This document shows, piece after piece, positions 1 to 8,326 of a stretch of DNA of 64,000 bases. A program made the position numbers and the translations under genes. The first letter of the stretch is position 1. Each line of letters begins with the position of its first letter. The DNA comes from Cellulomonas humilata (GTDB lineage: Bacteria; Actinomycetota; Actinomycetes; Actinomycetales; Cellulomonadaceae): positions 1 through 64,000 of the forward strand of contig NZ_JABMCI010000053.1 of the NCBI RefSeq assembly GCF_013359775.1, read 5' to 3'. Below the pieces are notes generated by a model. That model worked only from the letters and a program-made list of their open reading frames with translations, was not told the DNA's origin and made no database searches.

Positions 1-4
1 CATC

Positions 5-1018
5 GTGCACCTGGGCACCACCCAGGACGCGCCCACGTTCACCCGGTCCGTGCAGCGCCTCGTCGCCGAGCTCGACCCGGCCGCCCGGGACCGCGCGCAC
101 GAGAACCAGCGCGCCCGCCGGTTCCTGCACCTGTCCGACCAGGCCGACGGCACCCACCTGCGCGGCCTGCTCGACCGGGTCGCCGGACACCGGCTGCGCC
201 TGGCCCTGGAAGCCACCGGCGAACGCCCCGGCACCACCACCCACGCGGCCGACAGCCCAGGCGAGGCCAGCACTGGGAGCGACGGGATGGTGCTGGAGGA
301 GCGGACCGCCGACCAAGCCCGCGCGGACGCCCTGGACGTGATCGCCGGGCGCATCCTGGCCCTGCCCACCACCGCGTCCGGCGCCGCCGTGCCACCCCAG
401 ATCAGCCTGCTCATGACCGAAGACACCTTCGCCGCCCTGCGCTCCCACGCCGCACGGCGCCGACCCACATCCACGGACCCGGCCACCACCGACCCCGCCC
501 GCACCGTCGCGGACCCGACCTCCGCCCTGGCCGGGGTCCCCGCGGTCACCCTGGAGGACGGCACCCCGGTCACGGCCAGCGAGGTCGCCAAGATCCTGTG
601 CGACTGCGAGATCACCCGCATCGTGATGGACGCCGCCGACCAACCGATCAACCTCGGCCGCTCCGTGCGCCTCTACACCGGCGCCCACCGCCGCGCCATC
701 ATCGCCCGCGACCGACACTGCACCTTCCCCGGCTGCGACCGGCACGCCCGCTGGAGCCAGATCCACCACATCACCTGGTGGGACCGCGACAACGGAGACA
801 CCTCGATCGACAACGGTGTCCTGCTCTGCTCGTTCCACCACCACCAGGTCCACCAACACAACCTGACCATCCACCGACACCCCACCCTGCGAGCCCACGA
901 CCGGCACACGCTCGAACCACCGGGCACCCGCTACACCTTCCGCGACCCCACCGGACGGATCATCGCCACCAACGAACGGCCGCCGCCCCCACCAGCACCC
1001 GGGCTCCTCCGCGAGTGA
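5..1018 (+). CDS. DUF222/HNH endonuclease domain protein, 5'-truncated
   Basis: This is the C-terminal part of a DUF222-type protein with an HNH nuclease domain; the frame is open to the window edge, so the real start lies upstream and the GTG at 5 is only the first in-window codon option. The HNH core is visible near residues 235-285: a zinc-type Cys pair in CTFPGC, then QIHHITWWDRDNGDTSIDN and LCSFHHHQVH. Such proteins are abundant and multicopy in Actinobacteria; their biological role is mostly unknown and DNA cleavage is inferred from the fold. The sequence between the DUF222 part and the HNH part is Pro/Thr/Ala rich. It converges on the membrane protein gene at 1041 with only 22 bases between them. 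No recombinase or phage gene is near it. Confidence 0.85.
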   Translation: MHLGTTQDAPTFTRSVQRLVAELDPAARDRAHENQRARRFLHLSDQADGTHLRGLLDRVAGHRLRLALEATGERPGTTTHAADSPGEASTGSDGMVLEERTADQARADALDVIAGRILALPTTASGAAVPPQISLLMTEDTFAALRSHAARRRPTSTDPATTDPARTVADPTSALAGVPAVTLEDGTPVTASEVAKILCDCEITRIVMDAADQPINLGRSVRLYTGAHRRAIIARDRHCTFPGCDRHARWSQIHHITWWDRDNGDTSIDNGVLLCSFHHHQVHQHNLTIHRHPTLRAHDRHTLEPPGTRYTFRDPTGRIIATNERPPPPPAPGLLRE

Positions 1019-1040
1019 AGACGCAGTCGGGCTCCCGCGG

Positions 1041-1553
1041 CTAGTGCATGAACCAGTACTTCAGCACGATCACCAACAGACCGAACGCCGCCGCGAGCGC
1101 AACCTCACCGACCAGAGCACGCCCTCGGACGCCGGCGCGATGAGCCGCGAGTGCGGCGACCGCTGCGAGCATCGCCACCGTGAACCAGAGAGCGAGGAAC
1201 GCCGCCCGGTAGACGTCCATGCCGACGAGCCTGCCGATCGCGAAGACGACGAGCACCGGCAGGCTGCCCAGCAGAACCCCGGTGTTGTTGCGCAGGGCAT
1301 GCCTCAGACGGTGACCGGCGCTGTGGTCGACGTCGTCGAAGCGTCCACCGACCGCGTCGGCGTACACGTGCGCGAGCCAATAGGTGACGGACACCAGGGC
1401 GGTGGCGAGCAGGACGATGTCACCGGTCTCGGCGCCTGCGCTCGTCGCCGCCAGGACGACACTCGACACGAGCGCGCCGTAGAGGATCTCCGCCGGACCC
1501 TTGTTCCGCATGAATCGGTCAACACGGGTGAACCTCTGGTGCTCGACGTCCAT
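1041..1553 (-). CDS. small integral membrane protein, function unknown
   Basis: The product has 170 residues and about five hydrophobic segments: around residues 22-65 (probably two helices), 95-113, 117-138 and 147-168. The C-terminus ends KYWFMH. A polar, charged N-terminus (MDVEHQRFTRVDRF) precedes the first helix. I do not recognise a named family or catalytic motif. It is convergent with the HNH gene and stands alone: the upstream side is a non-coding stretch with repeats, so it probably has its own promoter. The ORF is convincing because hydrophobic residues are periodic and codon third positions are GC, but no role can be assigned. Confidence 0.7.
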   Translation of the reverse strand: MDVEHQRFTRVDRFMRNKGPAEILYGALVSSVVLAATSAGAETGDIVLLATALVSVTYWLAHVYADAVGGRFDDVDHSAGHRLRHALRNNTGVLLGSLPVLVVFAIGRLVGMDVYRAAFLALWFTVAMLAAVAALAAHRAGVRGRALVGEVALAAAFGLLVIVLKYWFMH

Positions 1554-1846
1554 GTGTCCTCCGCGACCCGACGTGGGCTCCTATCGTGGCGCAGAACCGT
1601 CGGCTGGTCGCCCCGACCGCCGAACAGCCTGGTCGCCACTACCGCCGAACAGCGGCGCCACGGCACGACACGCTCGCCGCGTCGACAGCCGAACCCGGCA
1701 ACGCCACGACGCCGCGACGCCGCGCTCGCCGCAACCAGACCCAGACCCGGACCCGGACCCGGCAACGCCACGGCGCACAGGCTCAGCGCGACGACACCGG
1801 GCCAGCGCCTCCGCGGCGACCGACGAGCCTCTCGGCGCGAGCGGGC
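1554..1846. other. intergenic stretch with short direct repeats
   Basis: No convincing gene was found in these 293 bases between two minus-strand genes. The stretch holds a perfect-register tandem duplication of a 25-base unit (listed separately), a run of GACCCG hexamers around 1743-1760, and two copies of CCCGGCAACGCCACG at 1694-1708 and 1758-1772. Reading frames exist on both strands but have no protein-like composition, being Arg/Pro/Gly/Ala only. The promoter of the membrane protein gene at 1553 should lie here. Confidence 0.6.
1604..1653. repeat. 25-base tandem duplication, two copies
   Basis: Two directly adjacent copies occupy 1604-1628 and 1629-1653. Both begin CTGGTCGCC and end ACCGCCGAACAGC, and they differ at only a few central bases. 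This looks like a local slippage duplication in non-coding DNA. No function can be claimed. Confidence 0.7.
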
Positions 1847-2578
1847 TCAGACGGACGTCGGCCAGGTCTGGAGCCGCCCGCACATGCCGTACCGGCGGGG
1901 CATCGGAGCTGCCTGGCTGGCGGAGACCGATCCCCGGGCGAGGTGCTGCCCGACGCCCCGGATCAGGCCTTCGAGCGCCCCCGCCGTGGTCTCGGTCTCG
2001 GCGTAGACGGTGCGCGTCCACACGTCCTGCCACCGCGGCACCAGGGTCCGGACGATCCGTGTCGAGGCGTCGTAGAGAGGCTTCAGGGCTGCGGCCGCGC
2101 CGACCCGATCGACTGCCTCGCCGAGCTGGGCGTACCCCTCGAGCGCCAGATCCCGTCGGCGACGGGCCGCCGCGGCGATGTCGTCGTCGGACGCTCCGGC
2201 GCCGGGCAGGGTGGCGGCTGCGCGGTAGGCCGCGGGGTCGGCCAGCACGGAGGCGGGGAAGGTCAGGACGGCGTCCCCGGCTTCGGGCAGCCCCGCGTTC
2301 GACATGAGGACGAGAACCTCGAGGTCGCCGTCGTTCACAGCGCGGTGCACGACGCCGGGCCCGAACGAGACGATCGCGCCGGGCTGGAGCGGGTGCACGG
2401 CGAACCCGGCGGGCCCGAGGGTGTGCACGGAGCCGGAGCCGCCGAGCACGACGTACGCCTCCGACGACACGACGTGCAGGTGCGGCGACCCGCTGCCGGC
2501 GAGGCCGACCCCGTCGGGCGCGGGCCAGTCGTAGACGCGCAGGTTGCTGACCGAGACGCCCCCGGGAAGTCCGCTCAT
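1847..2578 (-). CDS. cupin domain protein
   Basis: The 243-residue product has an N-terminal cupin barrel. The metal-site-like motif LHVVSSEAYVVLGGSG is near residues 34-50, and a second motif with HPLQPGAIVSFGPGVVHRAVND falls near residues 62-82. The C-terminal 120 residues are largely helical and not recognised. The ATG at 2578 overlaps the stop of the upstream DUF6807 gene (ATGA), so the Gfo/Idh, DUF6807 and cupin genes form one translationally coupled operon. The role is inferred as sugar or sugar-derivative handling, for example an isomerase or a binding protein. Cupins are too diverse for a substrate call. Confidence 0.8.
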   Translation of the reverse strand: MSGLPGGVSVSNLRVYDWPAPDGVGLAGSGSPHLHVVSSEAYVVLGGSGSVHTLGPAGFAVHPLQPGAIVSFGPGVVHRAVNDGDLEVLVLMSNAGLPEAGDAVLTFPASVLADPAAYRAAATLPGAGASDDDIAAAARRRRDLALEGYAQLGEAVDRVGAAAALKPLYDASTRIVRTLVPRWQDVWTRTVYAETETTAGALEGLIRGVGQHLARGSVSASQAAPMPRRYGMCGRLQTWPTSV

Positions 2579-3489
2579 AGGGCCAGGATCCCGCTGCCGA
2601 GCGTGGCGAGCGAGGCGGCGGACGCGGGGTCGGCTGAGCCGTCGGCGATGACGACCGCGTACTGGAACCGGAGGGTGTCGCCGGGCGCGAACGGGACCTC
2701 GGTCGAGAAGAACGGTGCCGGGTTGAGGCAGCCGAACTGCTCGGTGCGGGCGAACCACTGCGGCGGGTGCGAGGGGTTGCCCGCACCGTCGACGATGACG
2801 ACGGTCGATGCTCCCCCGGTCTCGTCGTGCTGGCCGACGAACCCCATCCACGGTCCGCGCGTTCCGCGGATCTCCTCGCCACCGGAGAAGTCGGGGGCGA
2901 GCAGGGTGCCGCCGGTGAACGACCGAGGGCCGCGCCAGAACAGCCCGCCGTAGCCGGCGTTCTCGCGTCCGCGGGTGGTCGGTGAGCCGATGGTCAGGTC
3001 GGCGGACGACACGTTGGTCATGGTGGTCGCGAACGTGAGCACCCAGGCGTCGTCGCGACCCGTCGGGACGACGAACCCGAGCGACCGCGTCTCGTCGATG
3101 ACGTGCTCGCCGGCCTGCGTGTGCCAGGCGAGGGTGTGCGCGAGGTCGACCCGGTCGGCGCCCACCGACAGCGACGTGAGCGCGACGTGGTCCATCGACC
3201 CGTCGTTCTCCAGCTGCACGTACCCCTGCCCGTGCACGTAGGTGGGTCCGCCCCAGAAGTTGTGCTCGCCGACCACGGGCAGCGACCAGGCGATGCCCTT
3301 GTGCCACACGTGGTCGTGCGGCCGGAACCCGGTGACCAGGTCGCCGCCGCGCGTCCGGACGGGGTGCAGGTACGGGCGCGGGCTCTCGAGCTGCACGTCG
3401 GTGGGGACGTAGACGTACTGGGCCAGGGTGATCCCGTCGGCGACGACGTCGACCGCGCGGCCGATGCCGTGCAGGGCGGAGAGCGTCAT
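2575..3489 (-). CDS. DUF6807 (PmoA-like fold) protein
   Basis: The 304-residue protein belongs to the DUF6807 family (formerly the PmoA Pfam family). Conserved elements seen: PRPYLHPV near residue 38, the His-rich PHDHVWHKGI near 57-66, PVVGEHNFWGG near 71-81, ENAGYGGLFWRGP near 176-188, RGPWMGFVGQHD near 211 and PPQWFAR near 252. The molecular function of the family is not established; it often lies beside Gfo/Idh/MocA oxidoreductases, as here. Start and stop both overlap neighbours by ATGA, so it is cotranscribed with the oxidoreductase and the cupin. The same domain reappears in this window fused to a LacI repressor (20843-22795), and the signature motifs align one to one. Confidence 0.88.
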   Translation of the reverse strand: MTLSALHGIGRAVDVVADGITLAQYVYVPTDVQLESPRPYLHPVRTRGGDLVTGFRPHDHVWHKGIAWSLPVVGEHNFWGGPTYVHGQGYVQLENDGSMDHVALTSLSVGADRVDLAHTLAWHTQAGEHVIDETRSLGFVVPTGRDDAWVLTFATTMTNVSSADLTIGSPTTRGRENAGYGGLFWRGPRSFTGGTLLAPDFSGGEEIRGTRGPWMGFVGQHDETGGASTVVIVDGAGNPSHPPQWFARTEQFGCLNPAPFFSTEVPFAPGDTLRFQYAVVIADGSADPASAASLATLGSGILAL

Positions 3490-4949
3490 CGGGCGTCCTC
3501 GAGCGAGACGCCCAGGTCGAGGTCCGCGATCGTCACGGGCAGCCCCGTGACCAGCGACTGGTTCGCCGCGATGCCGACCGCCACGGCGCGCAGCCCGTCG
3601 AGGTACCCCGCGGGGCGGCCCAGCTCGTCGGCGGAGACCCGCAGGTGGCGTCGGAACACGTCCTTGAGCAGGATCGCGTCCCCGCCGCCGTGGCCGCCGA
3701 TGCCGTCGGGGATCGCGACCTCGGTGGCCCGCTCCCAGTGCCTCTGCACGAGCAGCCGCTCCCCCTCGGGGCGCAGCGCGTCCCCGACGTAGGTGGGGGT
3801 GGCCGACGGGTCGAGCAGCGCGTTGCCGTCCTCGTCGAGCTCGATCGCACCGCGCTCGACCACCTCGAGCTCCGCGCGGCCGGCGGTGCCGTTGACCGTG
3901 ACGCGGTACCCCTCCCAGGGGCTGTGCGCGTTCAGCGAGTAGGTCAGGGTGGCGCCGCGCCGGTAGTCGACCAGCAGCGCCATGTTGTCCTCGATGGTGA
4001 TGCCCGGGCCGAAGACGTCCTGGTCGCGCAGGTAGCCGTCGTGCTGCTCCGCGTCGAGGTAGAGGGACTTCAGGCGGGGGTCGTCGTTGAGGTCGAGCGT
4101 GAAGGGGTCGCCGACGACCCCGGTGCCGCGGGCCGGCCGGGCACCGAGCCCGCGGTCGGCGGCGTTGCGGTCGCCGTAGAACCGGAGCGCGCCGCGCGCG
4201 TACACGCGGGACGGGACGTCGCCGAGCCACCAGTTGACCAGGTCGAAGTGGTGGCTCGACTTGTGCACCAGGAGGCCGCCGGAGTTCCTCTTGTCCCGGT
4301 GCCAGCGGCGGAAGTAGTCGGCGCCGTGCACGGTGTCCAGCGCCCACTCGAAGTGCACCGACGTGACCTCGCCGATCTGTCCGGACGCGATCACCTGGCG
4401 CAGCGAGGAGTTCCGCGGGGCGTACCGGTAGTTGAAGGTCATGACGACGTCGCGGCCGGTCTCGCGGACCGCGCCCGTGATCCGGCGGCAGCCGGGGCGG
4501 TCGATGGTCAGCGGCTTCTCGACGACGACGTCCGCCCCCGCGGCGAGCGCCCGCGCGACGAGCTCCGCGTGGGCGTGGTCCGGAGCGGTCACGACGACGA
4601 CGTCCACCGACTGCTCGGCGATCATCTTCTCGAGCCCGTCGGGCGCGTAGGTGGGCAGGGACGCGGGCCGACCGAGCTCCTCGGAGACCACCGACTCGTA
4701 GTGCGCCATGCGGCCCGGGTTGGTGTCGAGGAGGGCGACCAACGTGGCGACGTCGGCGTGCTCGCCCGTGATCGCGCCGATGTACATCCCGGCGCGGTGC
4801 CCGGTGCCGACGACCGCGTACCGCAGCTGCTCACCGCCGGGCGCAGGGGCGAACTCGGGGATCACGCCGGGGCCGGCGGCCGTGCTGCTGCTCGATGCGG
4901 GACGGGGAGCGGTCGGGTTCTGGTCGGTCACGGGAGTCCTCGGTGTCAT
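3486..4949 (-). CDS. Gfo/Idh/MocA-family NAD(P)-dependent oxidoreductase
   Basis: The 487-residue protein has an N-terminal Rossmann fold beginning YAVVGTGHRAGMYIGAI and the family EKP motif (VVEKPLTIDRPG) that carries the catalytic lysine. The C-terminal alpha/beta domain includes the conserved GGLLVHKSSHHFDLVNWWLGD. At about 490 residues it is longer than typical 330-390-residue members. The ATG at 4949 was chosen because GAGG lies just upstream and the preceding 39 in-frame residues look non-coding; the first 40 residues are Pro/Ser/Thr rich. It is the first gene of the Gfo/Idh-DUF6807-cupin operon and is divergent from the GH51 gene, with a LacI-type palindrome between them. It probably oxidises or reduces a sugar or glycoside; the substrate is unknown. 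Confidence 0.88.
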   Translation of the reverse strand: MTPRTPVTDQNPTAPRPASSSSTAAGPGVIPEFAPAPGGEQLRYAVVGTGHRAGMYIGAITGEHADVATLVALLDTNPGRMAHYESVVSEELGRPASLPTYAPDGLEKMIAEQSVDVVVVTAPDHAHAELVARALAAGADVVVEKPLTIDRPGCRRITGAVRETGRDVVMTFNYRYAPRNSSLRQVIASGQIGEVTSVHFEWALDTVHGADYFRRWHRDKRNSGGLLVHKSSHHFDLVNWWLGDVPSRVYARGALRFYGDRNAADRGLGARPARGTGVVGDPFTLDLNDDPRLKSLYLDAEQHDGYLRDQDVFGPGITIEDNMALLVDYRRGATLTYSLNAHSPWEGYRVTVNGTAGRAELEVVERGAIELDEDGNALLDPSATPTYVGDALRPEGERLLVQRHWERATEVAIPDGIGGHGGGDAILLKDVFRRHLRVSADELGRPAGYLDGLRAVAVGIAANQSLVTGLPVTIADLDLGVSLEDAR

Positions 4950-4963
4950 CGTCGCCTCGTTGC

Positions 4964-4977
4964 GGAAAGCGTTGTCC
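4964..4977. promoter_or_regulatory. LacI-type operator GGAAAGCGTTGTCC
   Basis: This is an imperfect palindrome centred on CG, with the symmetric positions GGA.A.CG.T.TCC. It lies 15 bases upstream of the Gfo/Idh start and 116 bases upstream of the GH51 start, so it could control both divergent genes. Read on the other strand (GGACAACGCTTTCC) it resembles the sites at 11652-11665 and 19137-19150. Confidence 0.5.
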
Positions 4978-5092
4978 GCCAGTAGGTAGCCTAAGCCGTG
5001 GAGCCCGTCTCGCACAGGCCCGAGGGCCGACGGATCATGAACGAGGGTCCTCGACCACCACAGCACCGCGGCCCGACCGTCAGGAGAGAACC

Positions 5093-6604
5093 ATGCGCGC
5101 CACCGTCCTGCTCCACCCCGACTTCCGCGTGGGCGAGGTCGACCGCCGCCTGTTCGCCTCGTTCGTCGAGCACCTCGGGCGCGCCGTCTACACGGGCATC
5201 TACGAGCCGGGCCACGACACCGCCGACGAGCACGGGTTCCGCCGCGACGTCGCCGACCTGACCCGCGAGCTCGGCGTGAGCATGGTGCGCTACCCCGGCG
5301 GCAACTTCGTCTCCAACTACGTGTGGGAGGACGCGGTCGGCCCGGTGGAGGACCGCCTGCCGTTCATCGACCTGGCGTGGCGGACCATCGAGCCCAACAC
5401 GGTCGGCACCGACGAGTTCCTGCAGTGGGCCGAGCGCGAGGGCATCGAGCCGATGATGGCCGTCAACCTGGGCACTCGCGGGGTCGCGGCGGCGGCGGCG
5501 CTGGTCGAGTACTGCAACGGTGAAGCCGGGTCGCGCTGGGCGGACCTGCGGATCGCGAACGGTCGCGAGAAGCCGTACGCGGTGAAGCTCTGGTGCCTCG
5601 GCAACGAGATGGACGGCCCGTGGCAGATCGGGCACAAGGACGCCGACGAGTACGGCAAGCTCGCCGCCGAGGCCGGCAAGGCGATGCGGCTGGTGGACCA
5701 GTCGATCGAGCTGGTCGTCTGCGGGTCGTCGTCGATGATGATGGACACCTTCGGCTCGTGGGAGCAGACCGTCCTCGAGCACACCTGGGACGTGGTCGAC
5801 CACCTCTCGATGCACGCGTACTACGAGGAGCTCGACGGCGACCGCGCCTCGTTCCTGGGGTCGGGCACCTCGATGGACCGGTTCATCCGCCGGGTCGTCG
5901 CGTCCGCCGACGCCGTCGCCGCGCGCCGCCGCTCCGACAAGGTCGTCACGATCTCGTTCGACGAGTGGAACGTCTGGTACCTGCAGTCGCGCTTCCCCGG
6001 CGAGAAGAACCTGCCGCTCCAGCGCGACGCCCCGCGCATCATCGAGGACGTCTACTCGGCGCTCGACGCCGTCGTCGTCGGCGACCTGCTGGTCACCCTG
6101 CTCAACCACGCCGACCGCGTGCCGGTCGCGTGCCTGGCCCAGCTGGTGAACGTGATCGCGCCGATCATGACCGAGCCCGGCGGACCGGCCTGGCGCCAGC
6201 CCACGTTCCACCCCTTCGCGACGACGGCCCGGCTCGCCCGCGGCACCGCCCTCGACCTGCGGGTGTCCGGCCCCTCGCTCGCGACGAGTGCCCACGGCGA
6301 CGTCCCGGTGGTCACCGCGGCGGCGACCCTCGACGGCGACGACGTCGCGGTGTTCCTGGTCAACCGGTCCGCCGAGCCCGTGGAGGTCGAGCTCTCGCAC
6401 CCCGGCGTCACGCTCGCGCTGGGTCGAGGCGTGCAGGTGACGGCCGACGAGGAGCCCGCGGTGGAGGGGCCCGAGCACGCGGCCGCCGTCGCCGAGCGTC
6501 ACGTGTCGGAGGTCGACGGCCCCGACGCCTCGACCGGCAGCACGCTCGTCACCCTCCCGCCCGAGTCCTGGACAGCCCTGCCGGGAGTCCTCACCCGCAC
6601 CTGA
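5093..6604 (+). CDS. abfA: GH51 alpha-L-arabinofuranosidase
   Basis: This 503-residue enzyme removes terminal alpha-L-arabinofuranosyl units from arabinan or arabinoxylan side chains. The GH51 layout is complete: a (beta/alpha)8 barrel with the acid/base glutamate at residue 172 (LGNEMDGPWQ) and the nucleophile glutamate at residue 291 (SFDEWNVWY), followed by a C-terminal beta-sandwich. No signal peptide is present, so it acts inside the cell on imported oligosaccharides, as is usual for GH51. The ATG at 5093 follows AGGAGAG at good spacing; the longer upstream frame lacks coding character. It is divergent from the Gfo/Idh operon and shares a LacI-type operator, linking arabinan side-chain removal to the pectin genes nearby. 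Confidence 0.95.
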   Translation: MRATVLLHPDFRVGEVDRRLFASFVEHLGRAVYTGIYEPGHDTADEHGFRRDVADLTRELGVSMVRYPGGNFVSNYVWEDAVGPVEDRLPFIDLAWRTIEPNTVGTDEFLQWAEREGIEPMMAVNLGTRGVAAAAALVEYCNGEAGSRWADLRIANGREKPYAVKLWCLGNEMDGPWQIGHKDADEYGKLAAEAGKAMRLVDQSIELVVCGSSSMMMDTFGSWEQTVLEHTWDVVDHLSMHAYYEELDGDRASFLGSGTSMDRFIRRVVASADAVAARRRSDKVVTISFDEWNVWYLQSRFPGEKNLPLQRDAPRIIEDVYSALDAVVVGDLLVTLLNHADRVPVACLAQLVNVIAPIMTEPGGPAWRQPTFHPFATTARLARGTALDLRVSGPSLATSAHGDVPVVTAAATLDGDDVAVFLVNRSAEPVEVELSHPGVTLALGRGVQVTADEEPAVEGPEHAAAVAERHVSEVDGPDASTGSTLVTLPPESWTALPGVLTRT

Positions 6605-6641
6605 GGGTCACCGATCGAGCAGCCGGTGGCACGATCGAGGG

Positions 6642-7640
6642 ATGAGGCGCATCGCGCTCGGGTTCGGATGGCTGCTCGGCGCGCTCGTCGCGGGCCTCGT
6701 CGGCGTCGGCATCGCCGCCACGATCAGCCCCCGGCCGGCGTCGGTGGTGCTGCGCCGGAACATGGACCGCCACGGTTCCGCGCGGTTCGTGGCGACCGCG
6801 CCCTTCGTCCCCGCGCACGTGGTGTCCGAGATCGACATCCCGTACCGCCCCGGCGACCGCGACGCCCGCCTCGACGTGCACCGGTCGACGGGGTCCGACG
6901 GCACGCTGCCGACGATCGTGTGGGTGCACGGCGGCGCGTGGCTGTCGGGGAGCAAGGACCTGATCGCCAACTACCTGCGGGTGGTCGCCGGCGAGGGGTG
7001 CACGGTGGTGGGCGTCGACTACTCGATCGCCCCGCGCGCCACCTACCCGACACCCGTGCTCCAGGTCCTCGACGCGCTCGCCTTCCTCACCGAGCACGCC
7101 GACGAGCTGGGAGTCGACGCGGACCGGCTGGTGCTCGCCGGCGACTCCGCGGGCGCGCAGATCGCGGCGCAGGTGATCGGCGTGGTGATCGACCCGGGGT
7201 ACGCGGCCTCGATCGGTGCCCACCCGCGCGTCACCCGGGACCAGATCGCGGGCGCCGTGCTGTTCTGCGGCGTCTTCGACATGTCCCTCGCGCGTGGGCT
7301 CCGAGGCCGCCCCCGGTGGTTCGTCGACTCCGTGATGCGCTCGTTCACCGGCAGCGCGGACTACCTCGACGACCCCCGCTTCGCGGGCATCTCGGTGGTC
7401 AACCACCTGACCGCCGCGTTCCCCCCGACGCTGGTGTCCTGCGGCAACGCCGACCCGCTGATCGGCCACTCCCAGTCGCTGCTCACCACGCTCGAGGCCC
7501 TCGGGGTGCCGCACGAGACCCTGCTCTTCGAGCCCGACCACGAGCCGCCGCTCGGGCACGAGTACCAGTTCCACGTCTACACCGACGCGGGCCAGCTGGC
7601 GCTGGCGACGATGCAGGAGTTCGTGGAAGGGCTGGACTGA
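6642..7640 (+). CDS. alpha/beta hydrolase (esterase, HSL/carboxylesterase type)
   Basis: The 332-residue protein starts with a membrane anchor or signal-like helix (residues about 3-27) followed by an alpha/beta hydrolase domain. The oxyanion motif WVHGGAW is near residue 91, the nucleophile elbow GDSAGAQ near residue 168, and the histidine is probably in the C-terminal PDHEPPLGHEYQF segment. It is an acyl or acetyl esterase of the hormone-sensitive-lipase type. It follows the GH51 gene by 37 bases on the same strand, and deacetylation of plant glycans or a lipid substrate are both possible. Its stop is only 3 bases from the convergent stop of the YesL-like gene. Confidence 0.82.
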   Translation: MRRIALGFGWLLGALVAGLVGVGIAATISPRPASVVLRRNMDRHGSARFVATAPFVPAHVVSEIDIPYRPGDRDARLDVHRSTGSDGTLPTIVWVHGGAWLSGSKDLIANYLRVVAGEGCTVVGVDYSIAPRATYPTPVLQVLDALAFLTEHADELGVDADRLVLAGDSAGAQIAAQVIGVVIDPGYAASIGAHPRVTRDQIAGAVLFCGVFDMSLARGLRGRPRWFVDSVMRSFTGSADYLDDPRFAGISVVNHLTAAFPPTLVSCGNADPLIGHSQSLLTTLEALGVPHETLLFEPDHEPPLGHEYQFHVYTDAGQLALATMQEFVEGLD

Positions 7641-7643
7641 GGC

Positions 7644-8282
7644 TCAGGCGCCCCGGACCGCCGCGCGGTGCTCCACCGCGACCACCGCGAGCGACAGCAG
7701 GCCCGGCACGATCACGGCCAGTGGCGCGAGCATCCACACCATCACCGCGCACAGCCCGATCGCCACGACGAGCAGGAACGTGCCGGCCAGGTCGTCGCCG
7801 GCGCGCTTGGCGGCGGTCTGCACGACGGTCCCCCACCGCGCGCCGGGTGACCAGCCGGCTGCCGCGCGCAGCACGACGACCAGCAGGATGGCGACCAGGA
7901 ACACGGTGGCGATCCGCACCCCCGCGCCGCCCGGCATCTCGCCCTGGCCGATGAGCTGGAGGTTGAACAGCAGGACCAGCAGCAGGACCGGCATGCCGAT
8001 CGACACCAGCCAGACCCCGCGGCAGGCCGCGCGGAAGTCCTCCCACAGGGCCGCGACGGTGTCGGGGCGGCCGTCGAGGTGGCGTCGGACGTGGGACACC
8101 CCGGCGGCGAGCGCGGGAACCGCGGTGACGATCGGGAGGCTGAGCACCGAGACGCCGAGACCGACCAGCAGCGCCTCGCTGAACAGCCCGAACCGGCCGC
8201 CGCCGAGGAGCGGCTTCTGGTCGGGGCCGGGGGTGGCGTCCGCGGGGCGGCCGGCGTCGTCGTCGGGAAGCGGGGTGCTCAT
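7644..8282 (-). CDS. YesL/DUF624-like membrane protein
   Basis: This 212-residue membrane protein has roughly five hydrophobic helices. Its overall plan matches DUF624 (YesL) proteins: a FSEALLVGLGVSVLSLPIVTAVPALAAG segment near the N-terminus and a conserved-type VWLVSIGMPVLLLVLLFNL helix. DUF624 genes are typically found next to oligosaccharide ABC importers, as in Bacillus yesL; their biochemical role is unsettled. The ATG at 8282 (MSTPLPDDD) is preferred over the longer frame. It is the last gene of the minus-strand importer operon, 44 bases after the second permease. Confidence 0.72.
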   Translation of the reverse strand: MSTPLPDDDAGRPADATPGPDQKPLLGGGRFGLFSEALLVGLGVSVLSLPIVTAVPALAAGVSHVRRHLDGRPDTVAALWEDFRAACRGVWLVSIGMPVLLLVLLFNLQLIGQGEMPGGAGVRIATVFLVAILLVVVLRAAAGWSPGARWGTVVQTAAKRAGDDLAGTFLLVVAIGLCAVMVWMLAPLAVIVPGLLSLAVVAVEHRAAVRGA

Positions 8283-8326
8283 GGCATCCAGCCTCACACG
8301 CTCGGCCCGCCCTGCGGAAACCCCCA

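Noticed and set aside
5-1018. HNH gene as a sign of a prophage or intein
   Set aside because: DUF222-HNH genes are multicopy chromosomal genes in Actinobacteria, and no integrase, terminase or structural gene is near.
1847-3307. A 486-residue start for the cupin gene
   Set aside because: The first half of that frame overlaps the DUF6807 gene in another frame and is Arg-rich; the ATG at 2578 with an ATGA overlap is the natural start.
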